The notes under the pieces were generated by a model. The model ran no database searches. It worked only from the letters and a program-made list of their open reading frames with translations, and was not told the origin of the DNA. Shown piece after piece: positions 21,698 through 31,439 of a stretch of DNA of 35,046 nt; positions within the stretch are counted from its first letter, which is position 1, and the number at the start of each line of letters is the position of its first letter. The position numbers and the translations under genes are program-made. Source of the stretch: Cyclospora cayetanensis (Eukaryota > Apicomplexa > Conoidasida > Eucoccidiorida > Eimeriidae); the NCBI RefSeq assembly GCF_002999335.1, contig NW_020312234.1:1-35046 (forward strand). The letters are read 5' to 3'.

Positions 21698-21953
21698 GCC
21701 CCCGATCGAGATTTTCTCCACATTGGACCTTGAGAGGGCGGCTGAAGGCAAGTGCTTCGTAAGCCATGCGAGGCTCACGGAGCACAGCCGCCGTTGCAGC
21801 AGGTGAGGTCGCAGGGGTCGCCTCCACACGGGCTTGTCGCGTTCTCTCCAGGATGCGCGCGCTTGCTGCTTGCTGGTGCGGCTGGCAAAGGCGGCACTGC
21901 TGAGCAGAGCCTGACCCCCAGGCTGCAGCAGCCGCAGCAAGGCTGCGCAGCAT

Positions 21954-22990
21954 CAAGCCGAATCTCTCCCGTTGCTGCCGGTATTACCCGCGCGTTCCTG
22001 CTGTGTGTCTTCGGCTCATGAGACGCGCAGCAGGAGCTCCCAAAAGCCCCTAGCAGCGCTCGCCTCGAGCCGCAGGCAACGCCGCCACGCACGGGAATCG
22101 GCCTGCTCCGTGAAACAGACACTGCAGGGGATGCTGCGGCAGGGGGCCAGAAACGGGGGGAAATTGCGCCTAAAGAAATCCGGGATTGTGGAAAGACGGA
22201 CCTTCCGTGCAACAATTCGCATTTTTCCCGCTTTGGGTGCGGCAGGGTCTTCCGGCGCGTGCATGCAACAAGCAGCAACTGCTGCTGCTGCTGCTGATGC
22301 AGACGCTTTCTCGTGCTGCCTCCCAGCAAGACAGCGAGGCAGCCACGGCGGCAACACACCGCCAAAGACGCCTTATTATCCCTTTCTGATTTTTGCCATT
22401 TGTCAGAGGCTCCTCTGGCGCAGCAATAACGGTCGCCGCGGCTTTTGCCGGAAGCAAGCCGCAGTTCCGCCGCTGCCGACGCGACAAGCTCCTCCTCCTT
22501 GGAAATCGCGGAACGAACCTGCTCTACAGCATGTGTGCGGCAGCCTAAGACTCCAAGATTAGAAAAGACAAGGTCAGTAATACCGGAACCCCTGCGACCT
22601 CTGCAGACGCAGGGGACCCACACAGAGCGCTGCCTCGGGCGCATCACCAGCAGCCGTTTCCACCGGCCTGCTCTGTACGCTAGAAATCCAATAGGCGGGA
22701 GACGCAGCAGTTTTCGCAAGGCAGCAACTGCAACGTTGCACCGGCTATCACCTCGGGAGCACGGGAAGAAACAAAGCAGCGGAGGGAAGGCAGAGGATGC
22801 ACCCCTTGCAGTTGAGAGTCAAAACTCACGCCGTGGCAGCGTTCGCTGCACATAAAGGAGCACGCAACGCGTGGTCTTAGTAGTCCACATTGGCAAGCAT
22901 CAGCTGCTACAACGGAACAACCAGCAGCAAGAGCACACTTGAGTGTGCAGAAGCAAGACACTGCTCAGTCCATAGCACTCGGGAAAAAGG
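21954..22990. promoter_or_regulatory. Divergent intergenic region between AMP-binding gene and kinase
   Basis: About 1.0 kb (1.3 kb counted from ATG 21697) separates the two divergently transcribed genes and must hold both promoters and 5' leaders. Long open frames exist on both strands here (up to 314 codons minus, 196 plus). They are rich in Arg, Cys, Ser and Pro without domain signals and look like by-products of high GC and CAG content. No specific promoter element could be assigned. Confidence 0.4.
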
Positions 22991-25900
22991 ATGAACGAGT
23001 CGAACTCACCCTGCCCCCTCAGGCCGCATGAGGTCCACGGTGCAGAGCGAGGAGGCGCGGGTGTATCGGAAACGGCAGCCCTTCTTGCTGCTCATAGCAG
23101 CACGACGGTTGAAGCAGCATCGCTGAGACGCATTGGCGACTTTCTGCGTCTCGTCGAGCACCTGCAGCAGCAGCAACAACAGCATCGGCATGAGCGCTCG
23201 GGAACGGTTGTTCTTTCGGTCGGGGGGGCCGTTGATGATGCTTCTGGTCAGGGAAGCAGCAACGCACTTCGTCAGCAGGCACACCAGCAGCAGCAACTTC
23301 TTCCTGCGCTGCGTGCGCTGCTGTGTGACTTGAAGGGCATATGCGACTCAGCCCAGGCTCCCAGCAGCACTGCGAGCAGCAGTCTCACCATCAGCGGCGC
23401 GAAAAGCAGCAGCTCCAGCACTGGTAACAGCAGCAGCAGCAGCAGCAGCAGTAAGTGCAAGAGCGACGATGACGCAGCAGTAGCTGCTGGAGCTGCTCTG
23501 CGTCCGGCTGTACGCTCAGTAGTTGAGGGGATGCTGGGAGCCACGGAACCAATGGGGTTTCCGGATCATAAAAGTCTTTTAAGGTCTCTGCTTGCTATAG
23601 AGGGAGTGTCTTCGGAGACGGAGAGGCTCAGAGAGACTCTGTCTGCTGCTAGAAGTAGGAGGACCTACGTGGAGACGTGCATCAGTCCGCTGCCTCCTTC
23701 CTTGTCTCCCGAAGGCGTGAGTTCGCCGATCTACCCTGCAGAGGGCGGCGCTGCTGCTGAGGCTGCCAGTGAAGGCGCCCCCTCGACGCTGCGGCTGTTG
23801 CGGCAGGAGGCAGAAGCAGCAGTGCAAGAAGCCTTGGCAACTCCCCGGCTGCTCTCCATGGAGGGAGGCACTCTGAGAGCAGCGCAAGCCGTGAGGCTTT
23901 GCGGGCAGGGTACAGCTGCCTGCTCCCCCCGCTTCATCCCCAAGTACAGAGGCGACATCCGCTGCCGCACGCCTTTCGGCGCAGCAGCGGCGGCAGCAGC
24001 AACAACTGCAGCAGCGGCAGCAGCAGCAGCAACTGCTGCAGGAGCAACAGTCCCAAGCAGCCCCCAATACCAAGCCTGGCTAGAAGGAGCTTACATTCCA
24101 GAATTCGACGAAACGGATGAATACACGGAAGATACCGATGTTGGCTACACGGCGTTGGAGCTCACTCAAAATGAATTCCTGGTAGCCTTCTGCGGTTCGT
24201 TGATGGAGGAGGCAACGGGAGGCCCCTCTGGCATGCATCCCCTTGTCACGATGGGGGTTGAGCCTGCTGTTGACGTGAGAGCTGCCAGACTCGAGATGGC
24301 TGCTGCTGCGGCTGCTGCTGAGCGGCGGCAGCAGCAAGAGCAGGCTTTGCCGACGGCAGCGGCTGTGCAGACTTCCGGGAGTCACCCTTCCCGCGGCTCC
24401 GCTGCTGCTGCTGCAGAGAGCAGCCAGGATATCTTTGGCGTGCGCGAAGAAAGGAGCTCCAGCAGCAGGAGCAGAGGCAGCGGAAGCACGACGAGCAAGG
24501 GGAACAGCCGCCCCTCGTCGCCGGCGTTTGGCGGCGGTGTCACCGAAAGAGCGCCGCCATCGTTTGGAGGAGTTGGGGCGTTTGAAGGCTTCTCCGCGGA
24601 GTCTCCAGCAGCGAAACAGCAGGAGCACAGAGAAGGCCGGCGGGAGGAGGAGGTGCTGCTGCTACAGCAAAGGCGGCAAGAACAGCTGCAGCAGCAGCAG
24701 CAGCAGGAGCACCAACCGCTGCAAAAGCGCGTGTTCAGTGGCGCCCCGGGTGTCTCTACACGTGAACTGAGCAGCGCTTGCCTCGGAAACGGCAGACAGC
24801 CCTCAGCAGTACCTGCAGCAGCACGGCATAGTCGCGTCGTGTCATCCGAGGACGAATTGGCTGACTGCGGAATGCAGGAGCAAGTGGTGTCTGCCTCCGA
24901 TGCCGCAAACCTGCTGGAGCAGCAGCAGCGACAACAGCAACAGCTGCAGCTGCAGCAGCAGCTGGCCTACATAGCAGCGAGAACGTGGGAAGAGGCGTAC
25001 TGCGAAGGCGACAGACGGCGCTTCAGGAGGCTTCAACAAGCTCGTGCTGCGGCGGCTTTGTCTCTAGCTGCATACCCCCCCTCTCCAGATCCAGACTACC
25101 CAAGGCGGTGTCGGTTCCATGGACGCTCCCAGGAGAGTGGGGCCTCCCCTGCCGACTTGACGACCCCGCTCGACGATTCCGCAGTGTATGACTGCTTCAA
25201 TCTGAAAGTCGTCTTTAAAAGAAACACGACTGGATGCGACGCCCACAGAGAGCTCGTGCTGCCATCAGGAGCCCTCCTTGGAGGCCGATACAGGATTCAA
25301 CATGAGGTGTTTTCGCGTGCCGCTGCTGCCGCCTCTGCTGCTCGGACTGGTGTTGCTCTTGTGACGGGAGGATGCCGTGCATCTGGTCATATCGTGGTGT
25401 TTTAGTTCGGATTGCGTGCGCTTCTTTGTAGGTGGGGGCTGCAGCGTTTTCCCGCTGTCTGCAAGGCATCGATGTATGCACGGGGGAGCGCGTCTGTCTC
25501 AAGGTCAGCTGCTGTAGTTGGGTTAGGGGGTCGAGTTATGTAGGTGCTTATGGAGCAGATCCGTTCCTCCCTCTTCCTGCCTCTGCCGCGTTGCTGCTGA
25601 ATCAGCCGCAGGCGCCACATGTGGTGTGCTGCCCAAAGCATCAGCAGCATGCGCTACTTGTGGTGTGCTGCCCAAAGCACCAGCATGCTCTGCTCTTGCG
25701 ACGAAAATGCAGGTGATGAAGAACGAGAAGGAGTACTTGGATCAGTCTCTAGATGAGGTTGCAGTGCTGCGTTTGTTGCGAGAGAACGGCGATCCAGATG
25801 CCTTCCGCTTTTTGCGTCTGCTCGACTGTCTGTACTTCCGCGGCCATGTGGTGTTGGTAACCGAGCTCCTAGACGAGGACCTATACACATTCTCCACAGC

Positions 25901-26948
25901 CCTAAAGAGGCATAGGGAGCCTTCCTTTTGGACTCTTGGACGCATCCAAGTGGCTATCAGGGATGTGCTCCTCGCCCTAAAGTTCATCCACGCACTTCAG
26001 ATCATTCATGGAGACCTCAAGCCGGAGAACATCCTCGCGTGTTTCACCAAGCCTCTCGCCGAGTTTCAGAGACACAGACAGGAACAAGACAGACTCGCGC
26101 TCAGACAGCAAGCAGAGCAGTGCTCGAGCAGCCATCGCGTCAGCGACAACGGGGATGCAAGTAAAAAGCTGGATGGATCCGCGGTGGGGCCGGCCGCAGG
26201 GTTTGATCCACAGGCTCTGGACTTATTCAGAGTGAAGGTCATAGACTTTGGAAATTGTTGCTTCACCAGTGACGAGCTGGTGGTGTATACGCAATCGCGT
26301 TGCTACAGGGCACCGGAGGTGCTGCTGGAGCTGCCGTATTGTCAGAAGATTGATATCTGGAGTTTGGGCTGCATCGTTTACGAACTGTGGACGGGTGATA
26401 TGTTGCTGGGTTGCCACTCTGTGCCCTCTCTTTTAGCGAAGATGGTGGGAATTGTAGGGCCTATTCCGAACTACATGGCAAGGAACAGCCCTCTCAAGCA
26501 TCAGCTGATTGACGTCGAGGGGTACTTGTACCAGTTTAGGGATAGCATTGCAGAAACCCAAGAGCAACAGCAGCACCAGCACGCGATTGGATTCCATGAA
26601 CCCTCCGTCAACATGGCCCTGCGATCCTCAGAAGACACTCTTTTCAACGTTCTCCAGGACTATATGAAGCAGCGACAACGACCCGCAAAACTCCCCGACA
26701 GCAGAGGCAGAAGCACGAGCAGCAGCGCTTCAGCCAGCGCCAACCGCATAATCCGTTTCTTCATCCCTAAGCGCACAAACCTCCGGCAACGCCTCCGCTG
26801 CAACGACTCAGTCTTCGTTGACTTCATTGCTAAAATGCTCCAAATAGACCCTTGTCAGAGGTGGAGCGCTGAACAGCTCCTCGCACACCCCTTCCTACAA
26901 CCAGGGAGATACATAGATGGAATCAAGGGTCCCTCAGACACCAGATGA
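22991..26948 (+). CDS. DYRK-family protein kinase with long repeat-rich N-terminus
   Basis: Three exons, 22991-25306, 25432-25503 and 25713-26948, all phase 0, give 1207 residues. Residues 1-750 are mostly low complexity (Gln, Ala and Ser runs, e.g. poly-Gln near 59, poly-Ala near 330-355). The kinase domain starts at about 767: YRIQHE|VGAAAFSRC glycine loop, ERVCLK with Lys796, then VMKNEKEYLDQSLDEVAVLR (typical DYRK alphaC region), IIHGDLKPENIL (catalytic Asp897), VKVIDFGNCCF (Asp974), VVYTQSRCYRAPEV (the DYRK second activation-loop Tyr, Tyr988), IDIWSLGCIVYELWTG, and a late MLQIDPCQRWSAEQLLAHPFL. Inserts of about 60 residues lie before DFG and in the C-lobe. The second glycine of the Gly-x-Gly loop is Ala. 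DYRKs are CMGC Ser/Thr kinases that autophosphorylate Tyr in the activation loop; the function in this parasite is unknown. ATG has A at -3. Confidence 0.92.
25620..25693 (+). repeat. 39-bp direct repeat in kinase intron 2
   Basis: Two adjacent copies sharing GTGGTGTGCTGCCCAAAGCA, spaced 39 bp apart, just upstream of the exon 3 acceptor at 25712. Because 39 is a multiple of three, the frame stays open through the repeat into exon 3, so a spurious upstream start is possible in automated models. Confidence 0.85.
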
Positions 26949-28620
26949 ACCCCTGAAAGGCGGTGCATTTGGATTTTCTGAGGGGATACGTAGGTCTTAG
27001 GAGGTGCTGGAACTAGGCCGTGCCCTTCTCACGAGCGCTTCCTAGTTCAAATTGCAAACAGGGAGCTCCTACTGGACCGCTACCATCAAATTTCAACAGA
27101 GCCTCTCTCAAGCAACCGGCCCCCGAGGTCTTCTGGGGTCCTGCCTTAGGTAGCCCTGATGCGTTTGTTGCAGTGGGGATCTTTCGTGTTGCTTTGCTTC
27201 TTCTATGCTCCCAGTAGCTTGGAAGCTTTTCTTGTTGGTGGGAACTTGCTGCTGCTTCACTGTTTTCCTGGTGCGGAAGACCTGTTGCCTCAGTCATCTG
27301 CTGGTACGGAAGAGAGAGATGATCAGGACATATGTCCCCTATCTGAATAAGTCTAAATAGGCCCTACAATCGTTTGCCTGCTGGTGCTGCATAGGAACAG
27401 TACAGTCGGGTGCTCTAACATGCAACTGTGATAGTTAAAACAGCAGCAACGGTAGTCCGGGGTGGTCGCCGCTGTTCCTCCGCCTGAAGGTGGGGATCCT
27501 CTACCCTGCTGATTCTCGCTGGGTAGCACGAGACGAACTCTTCGCGGTAGCGATACCAACTGGTACCTGCAGGGTTGCCTCTTCCATGGTGTAAACAACA
27601 CAAGACCAGCTTTCGCATTCCCCTGTGCGGCACCGAAGTATTCCCCCCTGGCTGCCTGCTTCGAAGCATTACGTGCCAAACGCTGCATCGCAGCCTCGAG
27701 CGGCTCAACAGCAGTCAGCAACCCGCAAGCGCGGCAGCAACTGTGGCAGTGCCTAACCCGTGCATTCCCTGTTGCGATGGGTCGCTAGTACCATCTGAGG
27801 CAGCAGCAACTGCAGCGAAATAGCTGAGGTTGCTGCCAACCTACTACAAAGCAGGGATTCCCACAGCCCATGAGCGGCCCACGGTTGCGAAGGATCCCTG
27901 CGGATTCGCCACCGCAAACAGGCAGTTTACAGGTAGAACTAACTCTGGCAATAACGCTTTCTGAAGAAGTGGTCCAGCTCATGGACTGCATCTTTGAAAC
28001 GCCTACGCCTCAACTTCACTACGTAGATACAGAAGCATTTCACCATGGGTGGAGACGAAGGAAAAAGTACTCTGTTGCAAATCCCTCTTCCTAAGGATCC
28101 CCCTGCTGCACGCCGAGACGACTCTTATTACTTTTCTTTTTGGCAGGGCATTCAAACATGAGCTGGCCATGCCGCGTTCAAACTGTCACCGGCAGTGCTC
28201 TTTTGGCACTTGCGGAGCCACGATGAAGAGGGAAAACGCAAAAGGCCTTCCCTAATCATCCCCCGACCCCTCCCCCCGGCCTAAAAAGCAGCCTTTATGG
28301 GCCCAGCGGCCGTAAATAGCAAGGGTTGTGAGGGAGCTACGACAGCTATTGGCGCTTCGGCTGCTGTGGTGTCGCAATGTAGACCAATGAATGGACAAGA
28401 AATGGAGCAAAAGACACACATGCGCTGTGCCACCTTAGCACCTTTGTGCCCCCCTCCCCCCCAGATATCGCTCTTAAGGCCCTCTTCACGCCGTGCATCC
28501 CCGAGGTCCTCTGAATACGACCCCCGGGTTCCTCCTTTGGCTCCTCAAGGCGTACTGCTGAAACGGCTTGACTGGCTCCCACTGGGAGACTCATTTAAGC
28601 GTTTTGCCCACTCTTCAGTT
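26949..28620. other. Downstream of kinase, no recognisable gene
   Basis: Short open frames on both strands (up to 122 codons minus at 27353-27721, 82 plus at 27575-27823, 74 plus at 27870-28094) carry no motif I recognise. C-rich tracts occur near 28260-28280 and 28450. One of these frames could be an exon, but there is no supporting evidence beyond length. Confidence 0.4.
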
Positions 28621-28626
28621 CCCAGA

Positions 28627-29072
28627 TTAGAACATGACTGTGAAAAACATTGTGAGGAAAGTGTAGCTGATGTAGCACTGCAGGAAGAAGTACAGGACCT
28701 CAAAGGCAAGGACAAACGAGAAGAGGAAGGAGAACAGTCCAGAGCTCATGGTCGCCAGTACCATCTTCATCACTTCTCCAAAGACGCTGAAGGCCAATAG
28801 GGGACGCACACCCTCGAGACAAACACTCGCACACACAGAAACGAACCGTACACTGGACAGTGCAGACCGCCCCGTGTCTGCCTAAGAAAGTAGCTCAGCG
28901 AAGCACGGTGTGCGTTGAAAGCTGCTAGCTGTCGGAGTGTGCTAATCCATCTGCGATGTATTAACACCTGGAAAGTAGTACGGGCCATGAACATGAAGTA
29001 AAACCGAAAGGAGAGGAGGTATTGAACTGCAAAACTGAGCATCTTCTGGGGTGCAAGGAACTCCACAGCCAT
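28627..29072 (-). CDS. Candidate small two-exon membrane protein
   Basis: Exon 1, 29072-28968, starts at ATG (MAVEFLAPQKMLSFAVQYLL...) and ends CCAG|GTGTTAAT in phase 0. Exon 2, 28812-28627, follows acceptor tgtttgtctcgag and ends TAA, in phase. The product is 96 residues: a hydrophobic aromatic segment at about 10-31 (LSFAVQYLLSFRFYFMFMA) and a long hydrophobic stretch at about 62-96 (two helices, e.g. SSGLFSFLFSFVLAFEVLYF). This suggests a two- or three-span membrane protein. The intron is 155 nt. I do not recognise the family. The opposite strand over exon 2 is also open (167 codons), but that charged sequence is what the complement of hydrophobic codons gives. Confidence 0.45.
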
Positions 29073-29159
29073 TGGCGAGGGTAACGGTCCCGGTGTTGTG
29101 CGCTTCACGGGGGAAGCTAATGTTGTAACTGGGGGTTGAGAGACATTGGAGGTTCCGCG

Positions 29160-29393
29160 ATGGCTCCTAGCGACGCTGCTGAAAGCAGCACCAGCCACAG
29201 CGCGAGGGGGAAGGAAGGAAAACGACGAGGCCTACGTATGGCGCAAGAAAAGGCGCATGAATTAGAGACAAAGAAACCTAGACCGGTGCAGCGGAAGATA
29301 AAACAGTATTCCGGTCTGATCCGGGAGCCGAAAGGGACGCTGTGTTTGGGAACAGCACCAGAGTTGAGACTACATAAGTGGAGGCCTAAGTGA
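29160..29393 (+). CDS. Possible small basic protein (77 codons)
   Basis: ATG at 29160 lies in a favourable context (GCGATGGC). The predicted peptide is highly charged and Lys/Arg-rich (e.g. RGKEGKRRGLRMAQEKAHEL, then KPRPVQRKIKQYSG), unlike the cysteine- and arginine-rich noise of chance frames. It would be divergent from the membrane-protein gene starting at 29072, 87 bp away, and converge by 8 bp on the small gene ending at 29386. No homolog recognised. Confidence 0.25.
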   Translation: MAPSDAAESSTSHSARGKEGKRRGLRMAQEKAHELETKKPRPVQRKIKQYSGLIREPKGTLCLGTAPELRLHKWRPK

Positions 29394-29853
29394 GGACAGA
29401 GTGCTGAGCAGGCCCGAATGACGAAGAATACGAAGGAGATGCGCAGACAAGTAGGAAGAAACACCAGTTGAGGTTGAGCAGCAGCTGGAAAATTTTCAGA
29501 GATAAACAGCAGCAGTCAGTGGAAATCTGAAAGCACCTGGAGGCCGAAGCGCAAGCCAGCGACTCTAAGGTCCACCAACGGCCTGCGGTTGAGTAAAACG
29601 CATATCTGGGGCAGTGGCACTTTGAACATGTTCGAAGTGTGGTACACCCTGCATGTCACTTCAGGGCCTCCAACCCAATCACCTACAGTACCAAGCTTTA
29701 CAAACTGCTGTATTGCGGCCATGTAAGTACTTTTAACCCAACAAGGCGACCAGGGAAAACGAATGGAAACAATAGCGACAGGGATAGAACTTACTTGAAG
29801 ATACTCCCACCACAGGTACCGTAGAAGGCCCGTGAAGCAGCAGCAAGCGCCAT
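29386..29853 (-). CDS. Candidate small three-exon protein
   Basis: ATG 29853 has an excellent context (AAGATGG). Exon 1, 29853-29795, ends CAA|GTAAGT in phase 2. Exon 2, 29648-29537, follows acceptor gacatgcag, restores frame (AA|G) and ends CCAG|GTGCTT in phase 0. Exon 3, 29484-29386, follows acceptor attttccag and ends TAG. The product is 89 residues, starting MALAAASRAFYGTCGGSIFK, an Ala/Arg/Ser leader that could be a mitochondrial presequence, then YHTSNMFKVPLPQICVLLNR and RRPLVDLRVAGLRFGL. Introns are 146 and 52 nt. The perfect donor and agreeing phases support exons 1-2; exon 3 is weaker. Function unknown. Confidence 0.4.
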
Positions 29854-29899
29854 CTTCTGTACTCCTGTTCTTAAAAACAGGATAGTGCACCCGCTTACA

Positions 29900-30265
29900 C
29901 CACCAGCTGCTCCAATACGCAGCAGGAACAGTAACCCCAAAGAGTGACGGCGACTCCGAAGAGAAGAATGGTGGTCGAGTAGCGAGGAGTTACACTCTAA
30001 AATGAAGGGCTCCTAGGTGCCGAATAATAAGATCTTTCCTGGATCGGTGGGGTTTTGTTGTGCACATGCATGGGATGAACGCTTACAGCCCCAAGGGTGT
30101 CGGCCTTGTTGGTTTTTGTGTGCATGCATTTTTTGTGTCTATCCGTTCCTGTGTCTGTGCAGCTCAAGAGCTTGCGTGAAGGTAATTTCTTGAGTGTTAT
30201 GCGACGCAAAACATAGATACCAAAACTTTGTAGCCTCGTGCACGCTTCAAAACACCGCGGTACCT
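29900..30265. other. Intergenic, downstream of the tRNA
   Basis: No recognisable gene. The segment just below the tRNA carries an A4 run at about 30248-30251, i.e. TTTT on the tRNA strand, a plausible RNA polymerase III stop. Confidence 0.4.
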
Positions 30266-30266
30266 A

Positions 30267-30339
30267 TGGACGACGAGGGTATCGATCCCTCTACCTCTCG
30301 CATGCTAAGCGAGCGCTCTACCATTTGAGCTAGACGCCC
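30267..30339 (-). tRNA. tRNA-Ala (AGC)
   Basis: A 73-nt cloverleaf without intron and without encoded CCA. D stem GCTC/GAGC with loop AAATGGTA; anticodon stem CTCGC/GCGAG with loop TTAGCAT (anticodon AGC); T stem GAGGG/CCCTC with loop ATCGATA; discriminator A. The acceptor stem GGGCGTC/GTCGTCC contains the G3-U70 wobble that identifies alanine tRNAs and one T-T mismatch at 6-67. Oligo-T follows about 15 nt downstream on the transcribed strand. Confidence 0.93.
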
Positions 30340-30344
30340 CTGAC

Positions 30345-31310
30345 CCAACCGCCCGAGCCGCATTTCAGCTAATCGGCCGTAGGTCAGTTTATTGAAAGGC
30401 GCCGGACGCATTTTGCTGTGACCATTACTAAGAACGCAGAAGGCGTATCCAGCTACAGTGCATTCATGCATATGTATCAAGGAGTCGTGTGCATGTGAAG
30501 CTGTGACATACATTTTGACGTTTGATGGCTGCTGGTCTCTTGATGGAGGCCCCAAACGAAACTTTACATTATGCTTTCAGAGATATAGGCTGCACTTAAG
30601 CACTCCCTACACTGCAAGCAATGTGGCATATCCGCTGCATCCTTAGTGCAATCAGCAGTGACTGCTCCGAAAACTTCGAGAATTCAGCACCGCGCACCCT
30701 AGCTGTCCCTCCTCCCTGATGTGGGAACTCTAGCGGGCGCAGAGCTACCCTAAAACACTCCCTATCAGACTGATTCTATGCAACTGAGAATCACCAAAAA
30801 CCCGACTAACTGGCTTACCTGTAACTAATTCATTGCAAAGTACTGAAAGATCGATACGAAATGGCACAACGTTGTGTATTCGGGCAGTAGGTGTTGTATG
30901 TAAATAGCCATGAATGCTCTGAGTGCATATGTGGTACAGCTACTTCACCTAGCGGCTTTTCTCTCCACGTGTAGAACTCTGAGGGACGGGCGCAAGGGTG
31001 GCAGGAAGCCCCGTTAAAATAGACTCAGTACTTTATTAGAAAGCCTGCATTTCGTTGAGCGTAAAATATCTCCCTACGGGTACCTCAGAGGGAGCGTTAC
31101 AGGGTGCAGCGGAGGTGCATCAATGCAAGCCTCTCCTGACCTTCAAGCAGATCCACTATCTAAGCTACAGTAACGTAATTAATTGAAGACTTAACCCATC
31201 ATATTAGAAACCGGGAAAGCAATTGTAGACCTGTTGGATGGCCACATTCTTTGCGGGCCTATTGATGAGCAGCTCAGTCAGCCATACTGCGAACAAGACC
31301 CCTCAGGAGT
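30345..31310. other. No recognisable gene
   Basis: Upstream of the tRNA and up to the first 5S-like sequence. Short frames only. Confidence 0.5.
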
Positions 31311-31313
31311 GCC

Positions 31314-31432
31314 GGCGTTCACACTGCGTAGAACGGACCAGATCTCATCTAAATTCTGAAGTTAGGCGGTGCACGGCCCAGTTAGTACTGAGGTATGGGC
31401 CTGCGCAGAGGCCCCCTTGAGTGAGAACGACC
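31314..31432 (+). rRNA. 5S rRNA-like sequence, degenerate (possible pseudogene)
   Basis: The core 31341-31395 closely follows eukaryotic 5S rRNA: GATCTCATCTAAATTCTGAA (5S GATCTCGTCTGATCTCGGAA), GTTAGGCGG (5S GCTAAGCAGG) and CCCAGTTAGTACTGAGG (5S CCTGGTTAGTACTTGG). It spans the internal control region used by RNA polymerase III. Helix I could form between GGCGTTC and GAACGACC with one bulge, and helix II between CACTGC and GCGGTG; a T5 run follows at 31433, giving a 119-nt unit, close to 5S length. The 3' half lacks the GGGAATACC-type segment and instead has a GGGCCT/AGGCCC hairpin, so this is more likely a decayed copy than a working gene. 5S identity of the core is direct; function is doubtful. 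Confidence 0.6.
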
Positions 31433-31439
31433 TTTTTGC

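Noticed and set aside
21775..22719. 314-codon minus-strand open frame, and 196-codon plus frame at 21972-22562
   Set aside because: Both lie mainly in the GC-rich divergent intergenic region, overlap one another, and show Cys/Arg/Ser-rich sequence without any domain. Length alone is weak evidence at this composition. A leader exon of the AMP-binding gene here remains possible.
28297..28800. 167-codon plus-strand open frame
   Set aside because: Overlaps antisense to the hydrophobic second exon of the small membrane-protein model. Its charged Glu/Lys stretch is the expected complement of hydrophobic codons. Not excluded outright.
31281..31306. Extra 5S-start-like word (GCCATACTGCGAAC) just upstream of the first 5S-like sequence
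   Set aside because: Resembles the 5S segment GCCATACC...GAAC but is not collinear with the rest, since the matching segment is already present at 31320-31340. Too short to call a second copy.
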